A stretch of 47,343 bases of DNA from assembly GCA_029975525.1 (NCBI GenBank), contig JARKOX010000117.1:1-47343 (forward strand). The letters are read 5' to 3'. The notes under the pieces were generated by a model. The model saw only the letters and a list, made by a program, of their open reading frames with translations. It did no database searches and was not told the origin of the DNA. Below are positions 34,801-43,100 of the stretch, piece after piece (position 1 is the first letter of the stretch; every line of letters starts with the position of its first letter). This DNA comes from Prolixibacteraceae bacterium (GTDB lineage Bacteria; Bacteroidota; Bacteroidia; Bacteroidales; Prolixibacteraceae). The translations under genes and the position numbers were made by a program.

Positions 34801-35371
34801 ATTCGACACCTCGAATAGAACGGACAGGAAACCTGAAGAAAAATTTGCAGGGAGCAGCTCTTTTCCCACACGGGGCATGAAGCTGGAAACGGCTGCAAAT
34901 TATTTTACAGGGATAAATAAACATACCGGAAATTTTTTAAAAGTTTCTGCCGACTGGATGACCTATTTGAGTTTTTCGCAACGCCCCCGCGTCATTTATG
35001 TTCTTCGGCTGGGAGGAGAAAAAATTGTCGGTAATTATCCTTTTCATGAAGCAGCCAAATTAGGCGGTAAAGAAAATCTTAAAGGCTACCGTGAAACCCG
35101 GTATTACGGCGATGCCTCAATTTATCTGAATGCTCTGATGCGGATCAGGATGAAGCAGTTTCAAACCTATTTGGTGAATGGTACAGCCGGTGTCTTGTTT
35201 TTCAATGATACCGGCCGGGTTTGGCTGAAAGGTGAAGAATCCAAACGATGGCACAATGGTGCTGGCCTGGGTCTTTGGATTTCGCCTTTTGACACAGCAG
35301 TTTTAAGTGCATCATTATCCTCTGGAAACGATGGCAAGCTTTTCAACTTTTCTCTAAATTATCATTTTTAA
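31802..35371 (+). CDS. Degenerate phosphoesterase/kinase-like/OM barrel protein
   Basis: A 1189-residue exported protein with a signal peptide ending near LAHAQ. Residues about 33-330 align with calcineurin-type phosphoesterases, but metal motifs are eroded: LITGNIYG near 35, VPGKAEW near 95 instead of GNHDW, AGHHSL near 195, and SAGEANLQYF near 260 instead of GHDHNLQ. Residues about 385-740 look like an atypical kinase: YSLRMEDNKGKQYVLRSIDK near 405, IFEERPDGE near 499, IVINDWDRHDDQWRW near 550 and IPRDRDQAFF near 577, comparable with the DRH/DFG segments of Fam20C- or HipA-like folds (inference). From about 835 to the end is a BamA/TamA-type surface-antigen barrel: AAKLGGKENLKGYRETRYYGD near 1083, ending NFSLNYHF. 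It is probably an outer-membrane protein with a periplasmic part. The stop lies two bases before the histidine phosphatase gene. Confidence 0.75.
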   Translation: MPKNLKYICILLGIAISVFSQGSLAHAQAKGSYTVLITGNIYGKTSNSAWSQKWQNETTEPENFAYLLAGNVVDGKTGTFPENLTTNESKPVLIVPGKAEWANGSRKGKDFIKQLPSNFSEKFKNPVHFIDDACPGPEEIILTDYLVVILIDTYWWVHKFDRRFSKCGIETPADILMQTEDIIRRHYNDKHIIVAGHHSLRSQGNTSGHFSSRQWLLKAPYTFFRKLPGSRRDNQHPDFKEFRKGLLSLLKKYPELVYASAGEANLQYFPYHQTHFVISGSWQDREYVRKKQLAFGSDENGYARLDFSSSGECSLSFVSKESVLFKKTIYHKKLAAVTPGITLSGELPDSIMAVASYRYSITGRGYKWLGKNYRNIWETPVKVPVFNLGEENGGLHILKRGGGQQTYSLRMEDNKGKQYVLRSIDKQVEGAMPNALLNTFAVDLVQDQVSASNPYAAPVVAALAGYSGIVHVNPRVVYVHDDPRLGIYQRDVAGRLFIFEERPDGECSHMTTLGRPQNIISTEKVIEKITYSPYHYVDVGAVLRARLFDIVINDWDRHDDQWRWAGFSHNRETAYTPIPRDRDQAFFVNNGILPWIASRKWLLPKIQGFTEFTQNMEGQSFNARFFDRTFLSSANWDDWLRQTDSLKTRLTPSKIDSAMYLFPKEIYPLCGPETKRIMMERIKNLEPMARKLYLSLAKEVSVAGTREPDFFEIKSSDDTTVTISVYHLNKDGEKGRLFFHRQFFASETRMILLYGLEGEDIFELTGNRIGKIAITIIGGKGRDKIKAKEKFYMDNIVIYDDIDTEVAPEIRKKLKSRYDQHALEYNRENFKYDIIYPGIYSGYTPDDGIFLGGGPIFTKYSRYQQQRYEMMGNYASATNAYNLRFKVQKNYPLKRMLLDFNVDYSSPGYVGNFVGMGNVTRWDPSKPEGYYRLRMSRSVLRTGFVRWLDPNQLHQAGVSLSFNHTGTEKTKGRYVSLPGNGLDENDLSSHFYTGIHLNYKFDTSNRTDRKPEEKFAGSSSFPTRGMKLETAANYFTGINKHTGNFLKVSADWMTYLSFSQRPRVIYVLRLGGEKIVGNYPFHEAAKLGGKENLKGYRETRYYGDASIYLNALMRIRMKQFQTYLVNGTAGVLFFNDTGRVWLKGEESKRWHNGAGLGLWISPFDTAVLSASLSSGNDGKLFNFSLNYHF

Positions 35372-35373
35372 AA

Positions 35374-36021
35374 ATGCTGAAGTACTGTATTTCATTGCTA
35401 TTTATTGTTGGCCTGCCCGACTTGGTTTCGTCTGCTGTTCCGAAAATCTTCCTGATCAGGCATGCCGAAGTTAATCTGGGAAAACCCGGATGGGGTACTA
35501 CCCGAGATGCTGCACAATACAAAAAAGAATATAACTTTGCCCCGGTTAAACGGTTCGCCCCTGATAAAATATTGAAGAAAATTGATGATTTCGAACTAAT
35601 CGACACAATATTTTGCAGTCCGCAATCAAGGGCAACCGAAACAACAAAATCAATTTTCAGTGACCGGATCACGCTCCTGACAGATAGCGCACTCGCTGAA
35701 TTTGATTACCCGGTAATTAGATTTCCTGTTTTGCAACTTCCTGTAAAAACATGGCTTCTGCTTTCGCGTGCGAGTTGGTCACTCAACCTGAACAACAGGG
35801 AGGGAGCCTTTTATAAACAACGCAAAGAAGAGCTAGAGGTATTCTCACATAACCTGGTGCGTTTTGCAAACCATCATGGCATGGTAGTGGTGGTAGCCCA
35901 CGGAATGGTAAACCGGGAGCTGATTAAAATATTGAAAAAAAATGGATGGAGATTGTGTAGTCCCGGCTATGCCTGTTATGAAAACTTGTCGGTAAATTGC
36001 TTGAAAAAAGAATTAAATTAA
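35374..36021 (+). CDS. Exported histidine phosphatase-family protein
   Basis: A 215-residue member of the phosphoglycerate-mutase-like histidine phosphatase superfamily with a signal peptide (LFIVGLPDLVSSAVP). The phospho-accepting His is in IFLIRHAEVNLGKPGW near residue 26 (RHA instead of RHG). CSPQSRATETTKSIF near 87 and VVVVAHGMVNRELIK near 169 give the second Arg and His. It should act in the periplasm on a phosphate ester or phosphoprotein. It is the fifth gene of the cyclase operon, starting two bases after the barrel protein stop, which suggests that the two work on the same envelope substrate (inference). Confidence 0.82.
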   Translation: MLKYCISLLFIVGLPDLVSSAVPKIFLIRHAEVNLGKPGWGTTRDAAQYKKEYNFAPVKRFAPDKILKKIDDFELIDTIFCSPQSRATETTKSIFSDRITLLTDSALAEFDYPVIRFPVLQLPVKTWLLLSRASWSLNLNNREGAFYKQRKEELEVFSHNLVRFANHHGMVVVVAHGMVNRELIKILKKNGWRLCSPGYACYENLSVNCLKKELN

Positions 36022-36099
36022 TGGGCTATAAATCATCTCAGACTAAATTAGCAACATTTTAAACATTACAAATAATACCAATTATCAAACAAAAAGAAG

Positions 36100-36684
36100 A
36101 TGGATAAGCAAACAGAAAGACAACAGGAGATAATCGAAGCAGCCCTCAATTTAATAAATGAAAAAGGCATTCAAGGATTAACTATAAAAAACCTTTCAAA
36201 GAAACTGGGTATCACCGAACCTGCCATTTACAGACATTTTGACAATAAAATCCACATATTACTGACTGTCCTCGATCTGCTGAAATACAACAGCGAAAAA
36301 ATATTCGAATCAGAATGGAATACGGAAAAAAATGCTGTCAGAAAAATTGAACGGGTATTTGAAAAACATTTCAAGTCGTTTTCTGATATGCCTCCGCTGG
36401 CTGCTGTGATTTTTTCAGAAGAAATGTTTCGAAATGAAAAAAAACTTGTGGACAAAGTTTCAGAGATCATTGAACACAACAATTTGGTATTGCTAACCAT
36501 TCTTAAAGAAGGGCAACAGAACAATGAAATCAGAAACGATTTGGACACCAGCCACCTGGCTATTATAATTATGGGTTCTTTACGGTTATTTGTAAAAAAA
36601 TGGCTCTTCTCCGGCTTTTCTTTTGATTTACAGTCTGAAGGGGAAAAATTAATTACATCGGTTAAAATTTTAATCGCAAAATAA
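36100..36684 (+). CDS. TetR-family transcriptional regulator
   Basis: A 194-residue TetR/AcrR regulator. The N-terminal helix-turn-helix is complete: IIEAALNLINEKGIQGLTIKNLSKKLGITEPAIYRHFDNKIHILLTVLDLL, about residues 8-60. The rest is an alpha-helical ligand domain (about 70-190) of normal length with no recognisable effector. It follows the cyclase operon by 78 bases without a clear promoter, so it may be co-transcribed. Of the three TetR-type proteins in the island this is the only full-length one with a normal reading head, so it is the best candidate to bind the shared 20-bp operator (inference). Confidence 0.92.
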   Translation: MDKQTERQQEIIEAALNLINEKGIQGLTIKNLSKKLGITEPAIYRHFDNKIHILLTVLDLLKYNSEKIFESEWNTEKNAVRKIERVFEKHFKSFSDMPPLAAVIFSEEMFRNEKKLVDKVSEIIEHNNLVLLTILKEGQQNNEIRNDLDTSHLAIIIMGSLRLFVKKWLFSGFSFDLQSEGEKLITSVKILIAK

Positions 36685-36772
36685 CAGCAAAACTCATAGA
36701 TTTAAAGCGCATACTTATCTCAACCCCCAATATCAAATCTAAAAATCTGTGATATTTCAGTTATCTCTATGC

Positions 36773-36794
36773 ATTAAAGTCGTTATACTTTAAT
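36773..36794. repeat. Perfect 8-bp inverted repeat
   Basis: ATTAAAGT and ACTTTAAT flank CGTTAT. There is no T-tract, so it looks more like a protein-binding palindrome than a terminator. It is about 400 bases upstream of the nearest start codon. Confidence 0.45.
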
Positions 36795-37151
36795 TTGCTA
36801 TACTTCATGAATAGATAACAGATAAAATGGCATTTGCCACACAAGCCCATTTCCATACCTGGAACATCTTTCGTTAAAACATCCCAACTCTAAGGAATTA
36901 TGCTTGCATAAGTGCAACAACCTATTCCAAACGATATTTATAAAGGTATTCTGCCTTACAGCCAACGGACAGAAAGAATTCATACACTTTGCGGTAAACG
37001 ATTTTATAGAACCACACTCCTTCTTTCCTGCAAGCTAATCTTATCACTTTGAATATCAACAAATAACCTACACAAAACAAAAATCCTGATGAAAAAAGGA
37101 TGGCAGTTCACCCTGAAAAAACTGAAATATTGACAAAAAAATCAAGAAATA

Positions 37152-37181
37152 TTGCATGTTAGTAAATATTAACTAACTTTG
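37152..37181 (+). promoter_or_regulatory. Promoter and operator (copy 2) of the RND operon
   Basis: TTG at 37152-37154 and TAACTTTG at 37174-37181, 19 bases apart, form a textbook Bacteroidota promoter. The 20-bp GTTAGTAAATATTAACTAAC at 37158-37177 fills the spacer and overlaps the -7 box. It is the exact reverse complement of the operator before the cyclase gene. Confidence 0.8.
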
Positions 37182-37206
37182 TTTTGATTTAAAAACAATT
37201 AAAGAC

Positions 37207-37758
37207 ATGGATTCCATAACAGAAACAATTATTGAAGCAGCCGGGAAAGCAATATTTTCCTACGGGATAAGAAATTTCACCATCGAATCTCTTGCCGGCC
37301 GTCCTGAAATAAAAGGGACTGGCTTACCTCCCCACATACAGCAAAAGGAAGATGTTTTTGTTTTGCTACTAATCAAATTTGAATACGAATTACACAAAAT
37401 GGTCGACAGTATCAGAGGCCAAGCGTTGTCTCCTGCCCTTGAAATTGAATCTCTTTTCAGGAACCTGTCCGGCATGTTCAGGGAGAAGCCCTATTACCTG
37501 GCAATAATATTTGACAGTGAATTAAAAGAACAGAATAAAAAAACAAAAGAGATCATCGCCCGGATAAAAGGCAGAGCTGAAAACTATTTAACGGCCCTTA
37601 TCGACCGGGGGAAAAAAGAAAAAGCCTTTCTGACCGCAGAAAACACTAAAACCCTGACGAATCACATCCTGAACAGTTTTCGTTTTTTGATGAACGACTT
37701 ACTCCTGTATGCAGAGCTATCAAAAAACTTAAAAATGTTAAAGCCATACAAAAATTAA
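37207..37758 (+). CDS. TetR-like protein with degenerate reading head
   Basis: A 183-residue protein with the outline of a TetR regulator: IIEAAGKAIFSYGIRNFTIESLAG at the start, then a helical ligand-domain-like part with FRNLSGMFREKPYYLAIIFDSELKEQN. The second half of the helix-turn-helix is abnormal: RPEIKGTGLPPHIQQKEDVFVLLL stands where A-x-x-x-G-V-s-x-x-t-l-Y-x-y-F-x-x-K is expected, so the Tyr-x-x-Phe of the recognition helix is missing. It may not bind DNA in the usual way and could be a co-regulator or decoy. It is the first gene of the RND operon, 25 bases before the TolC-like gene, and directly follows the shared operator. Function uncertain. Confidence 0.75.
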   Translation: MDSITETIIEAAGKAIFSYGIRNFTIESLAGRPEIKGTGLPPHIQQKEDVFVLLLIKFEYELHKMVDSIRGQALSPALEIESLFRNLSGMFREKPYYLAIIFDSELKEQNKKTKEIIARIKGRAENYLTALIDRGKKEKAFLTAENTKTLTNHILNSFRFLMNDLLLYAELSKNLKMLKPYKN

Positions 37759-37783
37759 GAAACTGATAATCTGACAACAGAAT

Positions 37784-39127
37784 ATGAAAAGGCTTACAAA
37801 AAAAACAATTAAAGAAGAGTATCTCAAAATCTTTTTTATAGGAATATTATCCGTTGCGAGTAATATTTCACCGGCTCAGACCTGGTCGCTCCAGCAGTGC
37901 ATAGACACTGCCCTGGTACACAACAAGCAACTTACAATGAGCAAAAATAATATTTCACTGGCTCAGCAAAAACAGCAGGAGTCAAAGGCCAACCTGATAC
38001 CCAAAATCAACATAACGGCAGATTATAAATATTTTGTCGACCTGCCTTATCAACTGATGCCCCAGTCGGCCTTTGGAGGGCCCGAAGGAGTCTTTAAGGA
38101 AATGCAGTTTGGGGTTCCTCATAACATAGGGGCAAACATTCAAATTACCATGCCATTGTACAATCCGCAGGTTTATGGTGCGATTCAAAGCACCAAAATT
38201 ATCTCAGAGCTAAATCAACTTCAATATAAAAAAACAGAGGAACAACTCTTTTTTGAAATTTCCAACCTGTATTATAATGTTCAGATATTGCAACACCAGT
38301 TAAAATTTACAGAAGGCAACCTGGCAAACACAGGTAAGCTACTCAAAAATATGGAATTGCTCCATGAACAGTTAATGGTAAAACAAAGCGATGTGGATAA
38401 AGTGCAGTTACAAAAAGAACAGTTAACAACCAGTCACAAACTTATTGTAGCCAATTTGGAACAGGTTATGAATTCCCTGAAATTCACAATGGGAATCTCT
38501 ATCTATCAAAACATCGCAATTGACTCGATGATACAATATCAGGAAAACAGGGAGTACCATGTCCTACCGATAGTTGACTTACAAATAGCCAATACACAAA
38601 GCCGGCTTTTAACAAGCGAGTTATCTACACTGAAAAACTCCAAGTTTCCGACATTGTCTCTTTATGGAAGCTATGGGCAAAACGGATTCGGGTATGATGA
38701 AAAACCCAATGACTTTCTTAAATTTTTTCCTGTAAGTTTTGCAGGGCTCCAGATTTCATATCCTTTGTTTAACGGTACTATTACGAAAAGAAAAATCGGT
38801 CAGAAAAAGATAGAGATTGAAAACAGCAGGCTACAGACAGACCTGGTCACGGAGCAAAACCACATGATGACCGACAACGCCAAACACCGCAAAACAATCA
38901 CACAGGAAACTATCAAAAATACCTTGTCTCAAATTGACCTGGCAACAAAAGTATTTGAACAGACCTTGTTACAGCAGAAAGAAGGAACTGCCGGATTAAC
39001 TGAGGTATTGTTGGCCGACAGTGCACTCCGTGAAGCCCAGCAAAACTACTTGTCAGCAATAGTTGACTATCTCAGGGCCGATCTGGAACTTAAAAAACTA
39101 ACCGGAAATATTTCACTAACAAAATAG
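37784..39127 (+). CDS. TolC-like outer-membrane efflux protein
   Basis: A 447-residue outer-membrane channel of the OEP family for an RND pump. Signal peptide ends near SPAQTW. WSLQQCIDTALVHNKQLTMSKNNISLAQQKQQESKANLIPKI near residues 33-72 is the first helical hairpin, NIGANIQITMPLYNPQVYGAI near 109 belongs to the first barrel strand pair, and GLQISYPLFNGTITKRKIGQKKI near 319 is the second. The two-fold helical repeat is clear. Seven bases separate it from the adaptor gene. It should join the adaptor and pump into a three-part exporter across both membranes. Confidence 0.93.
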   Translation: MKRLTKKTIKEEYLKIFFIGILSVASNISPAQTWSLQQCIDTALVHNKQLTMSKNNISLAQQKQQESKANLIPKINITADYKYFVDLPYQLMPQSAFGGPEGVFKEMQFGVPHNIGANIQITMPLYNPQVYGAIQSTKIISELNQLQYKKTEEQLFFEISNLYYNVQILQHQLKFTEGNLANTGKLLKNMELLHEQLMVKQSDVDKVQLQKEQLTTSHKLIVANLEQVMNSLKFTMGISIYQNIAIDSMIQYQENREYHVLPIVDLQIANTQSRLLTSELSTLKNSKFPTLSLYGSYGQNGFGYDEKPNDFLKFFPVSFAGLQISYPLFNGTITKRKIGQKKIEIENSRLQTDLVTEQNHMMTDNAKHRKTITQETIKNTLSQIDLATKVFEQTLLQQKEGTAGLTEVLLADSALREAQQNYLSAIVDYLRADLELKKLTGNISLTK

Positions 39128-39134
39128 AAAGACC

Positions 39135-40190
39135 ATGTGGAAAAAAATCATTTATACAACTATCATACTGATACTGATAGTGTTTACGGCAATACGCCTT
39201 AAAAAAAACAAGGAAATCAGTCAGGAAAGGGTGTACCGCTATGAAAAAGAAAAACCGATTAGCGTTCAAACCATCATTTTAAAGAAAGAGCCTCTCGGAA
39301 ATGATTATTCCTATTCAGGCACATTCGAGCCCAACAAGGAAACAAAGATCAGTTCAGATATCCAGGGCAAAGTTAATGCAGTATTGGTGGAATCCGGAAG
39401 CGTAGTACACAAAGGACAAACATTAATCCGGCTCGACAATTCCCTTTTGAAACTTCAACTGCAAAACATTGAAGTACAGATTGAAGGATTGGAGGCTGAC
39501 GTAAAACGATATACTGTGCTGGCAAAAGCGGATGCCATCCAGGGAATTCAACTGGAAAAAGCAGAGTTGGGCTTAAAGTCAGCCCGGATCCAAAGGGCTA
39601 CTCTTATGGAACAGATTGATAAAACAGAAATCAGATCGCCTTTTAATGGCATTGTTACCGCAAAACTAACCGAAGAAGGCGCCTTTGCCGCCCCGGGAGT
39701 CCCCTTGATGCAAATTACAGATATTTCGACTCTGAAATTTACACTCAATGTTCCAGAGAACAAGGTGATTCAATTTAATGACAGCAAAGAAGGTCAGGTG
39801 ACTACCGATGTTTACCCCAACTTTACATTGCCGGCAAAAGTGAGCATGGTCGGAAGCAAGGCAAATACGGGAAATAGCTATCCGGTTCAGTTTGTTGTAA
39901 GCAATACACCCGATTTAAAAATCAAATCGGGAATGTTCGGAAAGGTGAGAATCAAAACCGATACAGAAGAAGGGGAACAGATTATTATCCCTGCTTCTGC
40001 AGTTGTTGGCACCAATATTCAGCCGCAGGTCTATATTGTAAAAAGCGGACAAGCTATTCTACAAGACGTTATCATTTCAAAAAGAACCGGCAATAAGCTC
40101 ATCATATCAAATGGATTAAACGAAGGAGACGAAATTGTCACCAACGGTTTTATCAACCTTTTTGACGGGGCAAGGGTAAACATCAAATAA
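39135..40190 (+). CDS. RND efflux periplasmic adaptor
   Basis: A 351-residue membrane fusion protein. One N-terminal membrane anchor (IIYTTIILILIVFTAIRL) is followed by the lipoyl/barrel-sandwich half SGTFEPNKETKISSDIQGKVNAVLVESGSVVHKGQTLIRLDN near 57-96, a short helical hairpin (LLKLQLQNIEVQIEGLEADVKRYTVLAKADAIQ), the second half IRSPFNGIVTAKLTEEGAFAAPGVPLMQI near 166, and a beta-barrel and membrane-proximal part ending with LNEGDEIVTNGFINLFDGARV. The order and length are typical of the HlyD/AcrA family. It links the TolC-like channel to the pump encoded nine bases downstream. Confidence 0.94.
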   Translation: MWKKIIYTTIILILIVFTAIRLKKNKEISQERVYRYEKEKPISVQTIILKKEPLGNDYSYSGTFEPNKETKISSDIQGKVNAVLVESGSVVHKGQTLIRLDNSLLKLQLQNIEVQIEGLEADVKRYTVLAKADAIQGIQLEKAELGLKSARIQRATLMEQIDKTEIRSPFNGIVTAKLTEEGAFAAPGVPLMQITDISTLKFTLNVPENKVIQFNDSKEGQVTTDVYPNFTLPAKVSMVGSKANTGNSYPVQFVVSNTPDLKIKSGMFGKVRIKTDTEEGEQIIIPASAVVGTNIQPQVYIVKSGQAILQDVIISKRTGNKLIISNGLNEGDEIVTNGFINLFDGARVNIK

Positions 40191-40199
40191 TTTGCAAAC

Positions 40200-43100
40200 A
40201 TGAATATTACAGAAATCTCCATCAAACGGCCATCGCTGATAATCGTACTCTTTGGTATTTTCGCACTAATGGGTACAATAGGCTATATCAACCTGAGCTA
40301 CGAGTTGTTACCCGATTTTAACCAGCCGGTAGTAGTGATCAAAACCATGTATCCGGGCGCCGAATCTCAGGAGGTTGAAACATCTGTTTCGAGAAAAATT
40401 GAAGATGCTTTGTCGAACCTCGAAGGAGTCGATTACCTGGAGACCAAATCAATGCCGAATGCTTCAGTAATCATTGCCAACCTGAAATACGGCATTAATG
40501 TCGACAAAGCCATGCAGGATGCTCAGCGATACATCGACAACATTATAAAAGACCTGCCCGACGATGTACAAAGCCCGGTAATGAGCAAAGTATCACCCAA
40601 CGATTTGCCCATTATATCCATCAGCGCAACCAGTAATCTACCGTCAACCAGCTTTTACCAGAAAATGAAAGATGATTTTCTGCCACAAATCCAGCAGCTG
40701 AAAGGTGTTGCCGAGATTACCGTGCTCGGGGGCGAAGAACGCGAAATCCAGGTACAGGTAGATCAGGAAAAACTGAAGTTATATAAAGTCTCCCTTCCCC
40801 AGGTTGTAGACGCAGTTAACCGCTCCGGAATCGATTTGCCGGCCGGTAAAGTCCAGTCTGAAAAAGAAAACAATGCCGTGCGCCTAACCGGGAAATTTGC
40901 CTCTGTGGAAGATATTATGAATGTGCAGGTGGCAATGCCTGTCCCCGGAAGCCCCGTTTATGTAAAAGACGTCGCCAGTATTGTCGATGGGGTAAAAGAA
41001 ATCTCCTCCATAAGTCGTTACAATGGGAAAAACGGAATTGGACTTTTGCTGAAAAAACAAGGCGATGCAAACGCAGTCGATGTTTCGGAGTTGGTACGTG
41101 AAAAGCTGAAATCCATCGAAGAAAAAAACAAAGCCGACGATATAAAATTTATTATTGCAGATGACTCCACCGACAATACTATTGCAGCAGTAAACTCGGT
41201 TGTCCACGATTTGATATTGGCAGTAATCCTGGTTTCGCTTGTCATGCTTTTATTTTTAAGAAGCTATCGGAATTCGGTTATTGTGCTGATTTCAATCCCT
41301 ACATCTCTGATCACTGCTTTTGCTGTAATGTGGCTTCTTGGCTATACCCTGAACCTGATGACCTTGCTCGCCATGTCTTTAATTATCGGGATACTGGTTG
41401 ACGACTCTATTGTAATACTGGAAAACATACAGCGCCACCTGGATATGGGAAAAGAAAAACGAACCGCATCATTGGAAGGCCGCATGGAAATTGGGTTCTC
41501 GGCGCTTTCCATCACCTTGGTCGATGTGGTGGTTTTCCTGCCCATTTTGTTTTTACAGGTTTTTGTGGCCGATATGCTTAAGCAGTTTTCCGTAGTCGTC
41601 GTGACTTCAACTCTCACCAGTTTGCTGGTGGGTTTTACACTGACTCCCTGGCTGACTTCACGCATCGGAAAAAAAGATGATCTGAAGCCCACCAACGCCT
41701 TTAACCGCTTCCTGCTTTGGTTTGAACAACAGCTTGAGACTTTTATTCAATGGTATGGACAACAGCTGGAATGGGTGCTAAGCCACAAGGCCGCTTTTAC
41801 TGCCATTATTCTGCTGCTTTTTTTAATCACCTTTGGAATTATGAAGCATGGTATCATCGGGAAAGAGATGATGTCAACCGGAGACCAGGGAAAGTTCAGA
41901 CTAAACCTGGAGTACGACAAAATCACGACCGTCCAGCAGAACAATATCGTTTCGCAACAGGTTGAAAATTTCATCCTCCAACACCCTGAAGTTTCTTCCC
42001 TTTTCAGCAATATTGCCGGTCCAAGCACGGGAATTGGAAGTTTGGGAGTAGGTTCTGCAAACAAATCTGAATTCACCATACAGTTGAAACCGGAATCGGA
42101 AAGGGGCATTAAAACCGAAGCTTTTATGAAAAACTTACGCAATGAGTTGGAAGCCGAGTTCCCGGGTATTAACTTTTCGATGGCTGTCCTTGGATTACTT
42201 CCCAAATCGGCGCCTATAAAAATCACGCTGAGCGGTGAAGATTTGGACCTTGTGTTGAAAACCTCAGAAAAACTGAAAGAGGCTGTCAAACAAATCCCTG
42301 GCGCCGATAACGTTCAACTATCGGTTGAAGAAGGAAATCCGGAATATAAGGTGGTACCTGATAAAGACAAGATGCAAAAGCTGGGATTGACCACTGCGTA
42401 TACCGGATTGAACCTGAGGACCGCTTTTACCGGAAATGACGAAGCCTCGCTAACTGAACAAGGCACCGAATATCCGGTAAGAATATGGCTGGATAATTTC
42501 AACCGGAGAAACTTTGAAGATGTACAGCGCCTGGCAGTTGTGAATCCGATGAATATACCGGTTGAAGTGTCCCAGTTTGCTGAAGTTTTTCCGGATAATT
42601 CGCCGTCGATGCTCGAACGCCTCGATCGGCAGGCATCGGTAACATTGACGGCCGAATCGTTTGGACGCCCTTCCGGTTCACTGGCTGGTGAGGTAATCAC
42701 CTATCTGGAAGCCCATCCGTTACCCGACAACATAAAATTAACCTGGGGTGCAGATATTAAAACACAAAATGAAAGTTTCGGGGCTTTAGGTTCTGTTTTA
42801 CTGATCTCTTTCATCCTGATCTATCTGATAATGGTTGCGCTTTACGATAGTTTTATCTATCCGTTTGTGGCCTTGTTCGGAATCCCGGTAGCCGCTATCG
42901 GTGCATTTCTGGCCCTTAACCTGACGGCAAACGACATAACCTTGTTTGCACTGCTCGGACTGATTATGCTCATGGGCCTGGTTACAAAAAACGCTATACT
43001 GATCGTCGACTTTACCAACCAGCTAAAAGCCAAGGGCAAACATTACAAAGAAGCATTGGTAATTGCCGGAAAAGAGCGTATGCGCCCCATTTTAATGACA

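Larger units (their letters stand above)
36685..37206. other. 522-base intergenic region before the RND operon
   Basis: No gene is supported. It contains a perfect 8-bp inverted repeat (36773-36794), a short open stretch on the plus strand (about 36832-37037, no start codon, no family) that may be decayed coding sequence, and at its right end the promoter and operator of the RND operon. Confidence 0.4.

Noticed and set aside
36798-36983. 61-residue minus-strand frame
   Set aside because: No promoter or family match; it overlaps an equally open plus-strand stretch, so both may be chance.
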